A stretch of DNA of 64,000 bases from the NCBI GenBank assembly GCA_964020085.1, contig OZ026608.1:5497890-5561889 (forward strand). The letters are read 5' to 3'. Both the position numbers and the translations under genes were made by a program. A model generated the notes under the pieces. It was not told the DNA's origin and searched no databases. It saw only the letters and a list, made by a program, of their open reading frames with translations. Positions 43,296 to 54,500 of this stretch are shown here, in pieces; the stretch's first letter is position 1, and the number at the start of each line of letters is the position of its first letter. The stretch comes from Micromussa lordhowensis (Eukaryota; Cnidaria; Anthozoa; Scleractinia; Lobophylliidae).

Positions 43296-43724
43296 CTTCA
43301 CTTAAGCGTGATTAGGAAAATAACACAGACAGCGGTGATAAACATTGTATTCCAGCGCATCTTGGCAAACCAAGAGCCGCAGGGGTACTAGACCGCAATT
43401 TGTCAAGCATGACGCGGCTACCAAGCCGATTTCAACGGTCGTTGTGGGAATTATTACCTGCTTCGGTGATCGGACAAGAAGCGGTACTTTCTTTATAATT
43501 GTCTCGGACGAGGATCACCGATAACTTCATGAATGTTTTCAACGGTGTCACATCTCGTGCGCTCTCTTACCGTTGCGTTTTGTTCTATTTTTTAACAATG
43601 CCAGTGGGCTTAACTGTAACTTACCTACGGATTAATACCTCAAGTCAGTGGCATCAAAATTGTCACTATTTACAGACGATACATTTCCAAGTTGAGTGGC
43701 TCATAGCCACTTTGATTCCCTTAA

Positions 43725-43898
43725 TTTTAGTTTCGATTGAGAAGATATATCAAATACTCAAGACAGTGTTTGACTACATTTTCAAACACCTTGAAGTCCG
43801 TCAAAAATACTCCGCTACGCGTCGTATTTTCAACTCTCTTCTCTGTGTTTGGAAATGTGATGAAACACAGTCTTTCGTGTGTAATATATTACATGAAA
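43725..43898. repeat. Foldback MITE, family F1, copy 3 (partial)
   Basis: GATTGAGAAGATATATCAAA ... GTAATATATTACATG; similar to 14578-14808. Confidence 0.65.
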
Positions 43899-43929
43899 CA
43901 CTTTCTCTCCCGTTTGATATATACTTCCA

Positions 43930-44936
43930 ATGCCCAGGGAGTGAGGAAGATGTTGAGTGTGCTTGGCAATCCTTCATTTACTATCTGAAAAAAGGATTGG
44001 GCAAATTTGTTCCATTCAAGTCCGCAAGATATAGAAATAGTTAGCCCTGGATAAATGCCGATCTGAAGCGTTTGATCACTGAGAAAGAGAGAGAAAGTAC
44101 TTAAAATTAAAACACCACACAACTCTACTGACACTAAACAGCATGAATTGTCGAAAAAAGAAGTTCAAAAAAGAATCAGACAGGCTTATTGGGACTACGT
44201 GAACAATGTGTTTGAAGAATCAGATGGTAGAGATGATGATCAGCAAAGTCCTACTTGAAGTAAATTAACGCTTCTGGTTTTTCATTAAACACGCACGCAC
44301 AGAAGAAACTGGAACTACGATTATCAGTTGAGTAAGGCACGTCGAATGATTGGTCACCATGTTGTAACGTGAGTATTGTAGTAAATCAGACGGACTCGTC
44401 TGCCAAAGCAGAACTGCTAAATAAACATTTCCAGAATGTTTTTTTCCCAGCCTGGTCCAATGAAGCTTGCTCACGTATAGGACCCTATTCATAAATGGCT
44501 GCCAATTTAAAATTCGTTTGTAGGCATTTAAATTAGCCCAACTAACTTCGTTTGAGAGTAAAAATTATTTTGAATTATCAACTCAAAACGAGGTTTGTTG
44601 TGCTAATTTTAATACTTACAAAATAAGTTTTAACTGGCAGCCATTTATAAATAGCGTCTATGTCCGGCAAAAACTGCCATTCAGTTATGGCACGCTTGTT
44701 TATGCTCTACAGGATCAGAAATAACCTAGCATATTCAGATATAATGCCAAACTTTATCATTCTCCTACACGCTCATCTGGAAACGCTTTAAAAAACATTG
44801 TTTAACGTGATTTTTATAAGTTTTCATTCCTGCCAAGAACTCTACAGGAATGGAACAGATTTCCCAGTCATATAGCATTGGCAGAATCACTTGAGTCTTT
44901 CAAAGAAGCTATTTTTATAATTTGTTAGTTATGATT
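43930..44936 (+). mobile_element. CR1/Jockey-like LINE, broken copy
   Basis: Frame pieces on the plus strand: the end of the endonuclease linker (PWINADLKRLITEKER near 44050), VQKRIRQAYWDYVNNVFEES near 44170-44220, FFIKHARTEETGTT near 44275, and the C-terminus with MARLFMLYRIRNNLAYSDIM near 44690-44750 and TLQEWNRFPSHIALAESLES near 44840-44900, before a stop near 44926. The catalytic reverse transcriptase core is missing. Another foldback (44475-44661) is inserted inside it. Confidence 0.8.
44475..44661. repeat. Foldback repeat inserted in the LINE remnant
   Basis: GACCCTATTCATAAATGGCT and GCCAATTTAAAA, mirrored by AACTGGCAGCCATTTATAAA and TAGCGTCTATG. It resembles the layout of the repeat at 21128-21298 but with a different middle. 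Confidence 0.7.
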
Positions 44937-45169
44937 GCGATTTGATAGATCTATTAGTTTATTAGCTAACGCAGTCTTATATATTCACAGGAGCATATGC
45001 CTATTTTAATTTTAAAAAGTCGTACCGGGTAAGAAAAATATGTGATCTTTAAGTGGTGCATGGCTGATAATGACCAGCACGAAAAACAGAGATGAAGCCT
45101 AGTGAACCGTTAACGATGAATGGAATCCTGATTTCACTTTATCACTCAGTCCTCTTTGCAAATGAATAT

Positions 45170-45330
45170 ATGAAAGATCATATATTTGAACTGCGGAGAA
45201 AGATAAGAAGACACAGATGATCATCGCAGTTATACACACAACTCAAGCAGTTGTGAAATTAATTTCAAATATCTTCATTTGCATTCTTCACCTTCTACGG
45301 GTATATTCTCATAATGTGAGGTGCGATGAT
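45170..45330 (+). repeat. S1-type upstream module without tRNA head
   Basis: ATATTTGAACTGCGGAGAAA and CTTCTACGGGTATATTCTC match the parts ahead of the tRNA-like body at 12870-13110. Confidence 0.6.
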
Positions 45331-45510
45331 CAATCATGTCTTCATGTTGGGACATTCCCCTCCCCTTCCCACTCCCCTCCCTACTCCGCTGGCTTCCCTT
45401 TTTCACTTTCCCACTGACTTTGTCTCCGCCATTTTGGCACGTGTGCAAGAAAAATAGTAGAAAATTGAGTTTACCATAATTTCAAAGGTTTATTCTTTGT
45501 TTCAAAACAG

Positions 45511-48500
45511 CTTGAACCAGTGATATTACTTCATATGGGCCAGAAGCTAACTTTTTTTCACTTTTCTGCTTGTCGCAACAAGGAGCTGGAATGTGGAGAC
45601 GTGTTTGTCACCTCACTTGACGAGGGTAAGCAAGCATGTTTCGCCGTTTGATTAGATAAACACTTGTCTAAACCTTGTATGTGTATCCATAAGAGTCCGT
45701 ATACTCAACTTTTAAGAGGCACATGAACTGGGAAACATGTAGCGCAATATTTGTATGGATTTATCTGTTTAACAAATCGAATGTGGTTTAGCGTGGTCTG
45801 CAATAGAGCACTTTTTCCGTGTTTATATAGCCTCATCTAAACATGAGGAAGGTTGGGAGAATTTGAGCAAACCCGAAACGTAGTCGAGGTTTTGCATAAC
45901 CTTCGAGAATTCTCCTAACCCTCCGACTGTTTAGATGAGGCTATATACACAGGGAAAAAGTGCTCTATACACCGGTCAGTATAAAACACGGACTGCGGAC
46001 TACGGACTACGGACTACGGACTGGGTATAAAACACGGAATGAGGTATAAAACGCGGACTAAGCATTACGGACTGGGTATAAAATACGGACTAAGGTATAA
46101 AACGCGGACTGCAGGCTAAACTGCGTGTTATCGACAGATCGGATCGAAATCCACTAATCACAGCCCGCTAGCATGACGTAAAAAGGTCAGAAGGTCACAC
46201 CAGTGGCTGTGATTGGTGGATTTCGATCCGATCTGGGATGTCGATAACACGCAAGATTGACGGAAATTTTGGAAACGTTTCCGCCGGTGATTTGTTTCCA
46301 AAGTCGCGTAGGTAAATATTAAACCGTCAAATTATCGATAGGATGCATTCAACTAAGTGAGAAGCTAGTCTCTTGACCGAAAAGCTTCCGATGTCGTTGT
46401 TTTCAATTTTCACTGCAAAAGAATCGAATGACCGTCAACCTTTCGATTGGATAAATTCAATTAAATTCAAAGCTAGTCTCTTGGCCATACTCTGGACGTA
46501 TCGAAATCTAAACGAATACATTAGTGCCTGCGTTGTGATTTTGCCGATGGGCAAAATATTCAGCGCGTAGATGATTATTTCAGGTTCTTCAATCTTTTTT
46601 CACCACAAGAGAATGAAATGACCGTCAAACTGTCGATGGGAGAAATTCAATCGAATTTAAATCTTCCTTTGTACGCGAACATACCACGTATTTAACTCTA
46701 GCTAAACCAATGAGTAACTATGCCTTCGTTGTGATTTTGCCGAATGAAAATAAAATTAAATTCACCGCGCGGTCCATTTGTTGTTGTGGTCATTATTTCC
46801 AAGTTCTTTGCCAAATGTTTTCAGCGCCACAAACTCCAAATACCGTCAGCTATCGAATGGAAAAGTTCAGCTCAATGCAGAGCTAACCTTTTAAACATTG
46901 AGCGCATTGAACTGATATCGAATGTATCAATGCTGTGAGTTTTGCTGAGCAAATTCCACCCCTTACTTGGCTCAGGTAAGCTTAGTGGAGACAAACTTTA
47001 ACTTTCCAACCCTCCCTTTAATCACATCTCTGGAATCTGCTGAAATCTACAAGACATGTGACCAGCCGTAACCATGGGAACGGGGTTGTTCCTTCATGTG
47101 ATCACTTGTCAAGAAATCACTATTTTATACCTTTGCCCGTGTCTTGTACCAAGTCCGCGGTCGGTAGGTCGCATTTAGCCTGCAGTCCGTGTTTTATACC
47201 TTAGTCCATATTTTATACCCAGTCCGTAATGCTTAGTCCGCGTTTTATACCTCAGTCCGTGTTTTATACCCAGTCCGTAGTCCGTAGTCCGTAGTCCGCA
47301 GTCCGTGTTTTATACTGACCGCTCTATACACCGATTGCAAATATGGCGACGATTTCACCAAAGCGAGGCTTTTCGGTAGTAACCGTTGCTAAGGGCTGGC
47401 CAGCTCTGTTTTTCCAGGAATTTTGCAGGCTAATACACTGAGAAATTGGATGCTGAAATCGAAAGGAAGGCCCGTTCAAGGACAAATTTCATCGAAATAT
47501 TGCAAAATACATCTTAGAGGTGTTGTAAAGGTCAGTGTTTTTATCAAAGCAACGTTGTTTGGGCGTACATATCGCTATCCAAGGGCAATGTTTTGTTCGC
47601 AGTGGCTATTCGTACGGCACCCGTACGGCGACTTGTATATTTGGTATTCGTACGGGAGTCAGTACATTTCATTGGATTTTTCTGTGACTGTTGATTCTTG
47701 CTTATCCAAATTATCATATTTACCTTTAGAAGGAGTGCCGTTTTTTTGAGCCAGATTAATTTTCTCTGCTTACGATTCGCACATGTCACGTGATTAGAAA
47801 GGAACGTACAGCGGTTGGTATATTTATTTGCTAAATTCATACGCGATCCTCTGAGTATCAGTAAAAGTTATCATTAAAATCAATATATACCTGTATTAGG
47901 AGATGTTTGATTTTTAAAGCAGACCTTAAGTTACTCCCGTATGAATAGAAAATACAACAAGGAATACGGCAGTCATTTGATAAGACCACTATAACAATTG
48001 CTAGACTTCGACCACTTATTCTCTTGCAAAATAAAAGGTAAGCTCTTACCTAAAGATTGAAGCACTAAGTTTTCTTACATGAAACAATGTGAGTCACATG
48101 CATGGCAAAGATTACCGGCAGCAGCGATCAAAACCGCCAGCTTTTTTGAGAGGCCGGGATTGGAGGAATTCACCTATTGGAGACTGGCATTTCTGTAGAA
48201 AATTATGTTGAAGATAACAGAACACATCTATTCTTCTGGAACAGGTATAAATTTTCACCACAATGACTGAAACTGTGCCAACCTTTGAAGGAGGAAAAAT
48301 TCCCGTATGAATAGCAAAAATGCGAATAATTCGTACGGGATTACCAACGAGACAGACGAGAGTCCAAATTCATAGAATTTTCAAGTTTTCACTTACCACT
48401 CGATCCAAGCATGGTTAGCAGAGGGAGACCAAGCCAGTGTATTCTAAGTATTTATGAGGTATAAGAAATTCTTTTCGCACATTTTAAACCTACAGTGTAC

Positions 48501-51500
48501 TAATTGTAGGCTTGCAGCCAGCAAATCTTTCAACAAGAGGTTGCGTGACATGCGCAAGTTTCTGTAGATCGGAAAATATTTGAAGTGTCGCGAGTGGGTC
48601 TTTCGTTACCTAAGATTAATCTGGCTCAAAAAATGGCACTCACTGGAATCGCTAATCCTTCTAAAGGTAAATACGATAATTTGGATAAGCAAGAATCAGC
48701 AATCACAGAAGAATCCAATGAAATGTACTGACTCCCGTACGAATAGCAAATACAAGTCGCCGTACGGGTGCCGTACGAATGGCCAGAGCGAACAAAACAT
48801 CGCCCTTGGATAGCGATATGTACGCCCAAATAACGTTGCTTTAATAAAAACACTGACCTTTACAACACCTCTAAGATGTATTTTGCAATATTTCGATGAA
48901 ATTTTGTCCTTGAACGGGCCTTCCTTTCGATTTCAGCATCCAATTTCTCAATGTAAAGCCTGCAAAATTCCTGGAAAAACAGAGCTGGCCAGCCCTTAGC
49001 AACGGTTACTACCGAAAAGCCTCGCTTTGGTGAAATCGTCGCCATATTTGCAATCGGTGTATTGCTGTTATAAAATAATTTTCAAAAATACGCGCGAATC
49101 TAAAACGTCACAACCGTGTTTACATACTCTCATCTAAACACACCTATCGACCAATGAGAGCGTGTGCAGTGCCTCAATTATTTTATAGACTCTTGTCAAG
49201 AATGATATGCGTCATCACATTAGTCAAAATGTTGTGGACTGAACAAATTTTGACCACTGTGATGACAAGTATCGTTGTCGATGAGAGTACAGACCACGTT
49301 AAACCACATTTTGATTTGTTTTTTTTTACTAAAATATCAACGTCAAAGAAAATGTTTTCTCAGAGCATGAGCTGAAAAAGGCATTGTGTGACACGTTGAT
49401 GCGAACAGTGTTGTGTGGACTCTTATCGACAACGGAAAATTAGTCAATCACATTGTGATATTAGTAGCAATTGTGGAAAAAAATGTTTTTATTACAAGCA
49501 GCCATAGTTTAGAGTGGCTCAAAACAGTAATATTTCTATGAGATGCCTGGGCTCTAGTGTGCACTTCAGCGCAAGGCATCACATGATCAGCAGAGGGGTC
49601 ATGAGATAGCGTGTGGGATTCAAGTTTGCAAAAATCAAAACAAACAAGGCGGCGCAAGTCCTACTTCATAAAACTTTGTTCCCACCCAGTTTAGTAAGCT
49701 GTTTGCATTATCAGTTATATTTACTTTTGAAAAAAAATTGTTTAAAATGTTGTGATGTTGTGATGTTGCAATCGATTGCGCCAGCTATCGTTCTAAAAGA
49801 CAGCATTGAAAACTAATCTTCAGGTTTTCTTCATTCTTTCTACTTGGCCAGTCTCACCCTTGGGTATTTATGGATCACTTTTTCTGCTGCTTATGCTGCT
49901 AATGACAACAGCAAAAAAAAACACTATTCGCGTGGAATTGTGGGCTTTACTGATCAGCGGACTGCCTTCATGCGTTCATAAGGGGCAATCTCGCAAAGTC
50001 AAGATTTTTATTTGCGCATAGATCGCACGCAAAAAAATTCCTCAACCACGAAGCTGATATCTCAAAAACTGATACGGGGACCCTACCTTTTTAATACAAA
50101 AAGATATTCAACAGCAAAAGCGGAATGCATGTGTAAAATTGTAAAAAAAAAACTGTGGAGTGAAATTTCTCCAACTTGGAAATTTCCATTTTTTTTTAAT
50201 TTAAGCAAATCTACTCCACAGAAATTTTATAGTTTTCCCTGTTTCTTCTTCTACGGGTAATAAAAAGATTTTTTGAAAAAACAATATGGGGTCACTGGCT
50301 TAGTTTTTAAGATAAATACAATTGACGGTAAAACGTGGGTCAAGTTTGTTGCTATGTAGCAGAACAGTGCAACCTAAATTTATGACTGAAACGTAATGAA
50401 AGGTACAGTGGAGTGTTACCTTAAAAACAATTGCACAGCCATTCAAAACGGTAAAGTTCCAAGCCTGAAAAATCGCACGTAGTTTTGTTGGTCTAAAAGA
50501 ACACAGGAAACTGTTACCAACCACCTTAAGGCGGGGGTAAACATGAATTTAAGTGAAATTTTGGTAAGTTTAAAGAGAGGTTGAAAGGGAAAAAAAGGGT
50601 TATGGAACACCACCAGACAGTTGCCCGACCGCACAATGCCACCCCAGGTTGTTGGGCAACTGTTTGGAGTGTATGTACAAATTTTTAATTTCAAACTCTA
50701 ATTTTAAAACAACAACAAATCTTCAAAATTTCCTATTTCCATCAATTTTACTAATCCTTTGAGAAAAACTATTTCTCTCCAAATATACCTAAAAATCACC
50801 AAAAAATTTACAAAACAACCCAAAACATAGATATGTGAGATGAGCAGAGAGATTCTTGATTGCTTGAAACGTAAACGAGATATTTGCATTAAAAACATAA
50901 TACCCAGCCAAAATACGGCTTTCGGGTTTACCCCCACCTTAAACTATGTTGGAGTGGGTGTTTGCAAAAAGGAATGTGCAGCCTTGTTGTTATCTTAGGA
51001 GTGGGAAATAAAATGGGCTCATTTGAGTAAAGTAAGGATTTCAACAACAAGCAATACACTGTTGAAGTAAGGTGAGGTATTTGCCCCTGCAGGGTTTTGG
51101 CCCACATGGCCAAAACCTGAGGAGGCACCCTAGAGGTCCCCACGTATAGGGACGGAAATTTCGCAGTAGCAGAAAAAAATTGTAATTTTTCAAGAACAGG
51201 GCTTGCAAAGAATTGCCGAAAAGTACGCAAAGGATTGCCAAAACTTCACTGGGGGTTGAATAAACACTTGAAGTATTCTGGGAGCAGAGTCTTTAACACG
51301 AGGTTCTGAAGTGCTTATAGCTTTCTAGATAAATTTTAGTTTCTTTGTTGAAAAATCACATCAAAGTCCATTTGATCTAGAGTCAAAACTGTGGAAACTA
51401 GGTAGCATTGCTCATCGAGGTCTTTGACCGAAAGACACGGTCACACTTGGATTTGTCAGACGCAAATCAAACCTACACTGTAACTAGGCACGAAAGACTC

Positions 51501-54500
51501 GCACCACAATCCAAAAGCCGTATATTCAGTGATTGTGAAAACGACAAAGAACTGTTTGAGTGACTCATGGGCTGTGATGGCATTTTCAGTGTTCTAGAAG
51601 TCCAGGAGCGCTTTCCTTTTGACTGGAAAAACCGGTGAGAATTTTCCGCCAGATGGAACAGTACAATTTTTCCTCCAGAAAAAATGGAACGGAAGCAGCT
51701 GTACCATTTGACGGTGTTTACTTTTTGTCCTGGTAGAATATAAAGGAGCTAGCAAGAGCACTACTTTGAAACCTCAAACCAATAAGTTCAGTAAAAACGG
51801 GCTACAGTAAAAGAGATGAGAAGAGAAAATACTTACACTTATTGTTTTGCCAGCATTATAGATTATAATTAATTCTACACAACAAAATAATGAGAGAAGA
51901 ATCGATATATCCTGGCATCGAGCACAGGCATGTTCCCCAGCCAAACCGAAATTAATCTCATGCATGGAAAAACGTTGAAGTTGACAAATGTTGCGCCTTG
52001 AATGTTAGTGTTTTTGTGACAATTAACGCTCACCTGAAGTCGAAGTGGAACAGCTATGACCCATAAAGGCATCCAACCGCATGTTGGACACTGAGACATG
52101 AAGGAGGACACCATTTTCTCGAGCGAAATCGCATATTTTCACCAAGGAGTATGGCACTCAGTGCGATAAAGTAAATGGTACAGTGATTTTCCGGTAATTC
52201 CGGTAAAAACAAGAAAAGAGGAATACCTCTGAAGGTATTCTCTTTTTTTCGAAAAATTTCCAGTGGAAAGGCCTGTTCCATTTGGTTTCCCTCCGGGAAA
52301 ACCGATTTTTCCATTCAAATGGAAAGCGCTCCAGAGTTCGCTTCCGTTCGGAGCCACCTTAAATTTTCAAACATTTAAGGTGGCTCTGAACCCCCTCCAT
52401 AGACTTTTTTTAAACTTTGCAAAAAGTTGCATCTTATCATGCTGATTACAATTCAATAATAAAAAATGGGGATCACCAAGCTCGTTTTTCGATTTATAAG
52501 CGCTTACATGCAAAGCTAAAATTAAGGGTGTTTTTAGCAAGTCATATTGTTGCTATGGTAACCTATTGTGCCATAAAATTGACAGCAACTTGTACACCAA
52601 TGATTGGGCAGTTTTTTGATACTATGATTTTGGTATCAACTGATATAGAGTGGTTATAATGACCCATCAAACTCTAAGTCTTGCCAGAAAGTACTGGAAA
52701 CTGTTTTGAGCAACTAAAATTAAGGGTATTTTTAACAAGTTTTACTGTTGCTATGGCAATCTACAATGCCATGAAGGTGACTGCAACTTGTTCACCAATT
52801 ATTGGATATTTGTATATGATACTAATACTGCATTATCACTTGATGATGTGTGATAGTACTGACCTGTCAAAGTATTACTGCTGGAAAGTGCTGGAAACTG
52901 TTTTGAGCCACCTTAATGGGAACTTAATCTTGTTTTTCAGATGAGATTTTTGCCCGAAACCAAGTGAGTCAGAGCCTCTGTCATCAGTATGTGCACTGTA
53001 ACAGATATCCAGGTAAGCAAATTGAAATGTTCAGCAATTCTTTCATTATTTTGGTATTGTTGTTTGAATTTCGTGATGTTAACCAGTTCAGAAATTATTA
53101 TTATTTTACTTGTGCAAAATGCGAGCCTCAAATTTTTGCATATTTGCTTGAGTTACTTTTTTGTGTTTTATTTGCCATGAAGGAAACAGATGTATTTCAG
53201 AGCCATTCTTATTTGTCTTGAGAACAAAATTATTAATAACCTTTTTTGTGAAAATACCTATTCGCTATTAATCAGTGACTGATTGGTGCTGTGAAAAAAC
53301 TTGTGGAAAACATTACCCATTTCATGTCTATGGTAACCTTAAATTGTGTGACCTGTTTATTGGTTAGCAATTAGTTGTCTTGTTTTATTTTTAACTTGAC
53401 ACTCAAAGAAGGTAATCTCTCTTTTCTAGATCAGATGCCAGTAGTGACAAAGTGGATCAAAGCATCAAGCAGTTTTCCTAAGAAGAGCAGCATGTATTAT
53501 TTTGCAATCCAGCTTTTGGGTGAACCAGGTAAACAAACTCTTCAATAAGCCAAGTTCAGCATTGATAAATTGAATTCAGCCATGCAATCTATTTTGCCAT
53601 TGTTGATTTAGACAATGAATAAAAGGGCTCTTTATAAACACATTTTTTTTAAAAAGAAACAGTACTGCTTTGAATTAATTGTCAATCAAATAATTGTTAA
53701 GAGATTTTGTAGCCATGTTCAAAAGTCCTACTCGGCCAACAGACTAACTAACTGATCGATCGCCCGATTGATTGACTAACTGATTGACAGACTGGTGGAA
53801 GGTCTAATTGATGGACTGACTGAGTGACTGACAGATGGACAGAAGAATGGACAGACAGACTGACTAACCAACTGACTGATTGATTAACTTAGCAATGGTC
53901 TGAGTGTCAGACAGGCTGACTGACTGGCTGACTGATGGACTGACTGACTGACTGGCTGACTGACAGGCAGAAGAACTGACTAAGTGATTGACTTACTGTC
54001 AGTGGCAGACTGACTGACAAACAAACAGACTGATCAACTGACTGACTGACTGACTGACCAACTGATTGACTGACTGACTGCCTGCCAGGGACTGGTGATC
54101 AGTTGTCTGATTTAGTAATTGACTGACCGACTGACTGACGGACTGACTGACCAACCACATGCTTGGGACTTGTGATGAATTGTCTGATTATTGATTGACT
54201 GACTTCCTGACTGACTGGCTGAATGGCGGGTTAATTCTCTAGTTGATTGATTGACTGACTGACTGACTGACTAACTGGATTGTCTGACTGACTGACTGGC
54301 TGACTGACTGATTCTCCAATTGATTGATTGACTGATTGAATGACTGAGATACTGACTGACTGAGGGACAGAGGAATGGTGGAATGGATGGACTGACTGAG
54401 TGATTGATCTAATGCTGAAGACCAAATTTTGTCGCATTTTTTATCACCCCGATTGACTGATTGATCGACAGAAAAAGGGATGGAAGAACCTACAGGCAAA

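Larger units (their letters stand above)
45801..49188. mobile_element. Nested transposon cluster in the intron after exon 45511-45625
   Basis: The outer element (45801-45962 and 49063-49188) is the 38713-38988 type, here in inverse order. It is split by a long-inverted-repeat element (47332-49062), and that one is split at its left tip by a long-TIR element (45973-47321). The order of insertion can be read from the junctions. No intact transposase is visible. Confidence 0.75.

Noticed and set aside
43499..44044. 181-residue plus-strand frame
   Set aside because: It runs across a foldback MITE and into the LINE linker region; only its last part (LINE) resembles a protein.
54231..54499. Ser/Gln/Val-rich minus-strand frames
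   Set aside because: Translations of the degenerate GACT array.
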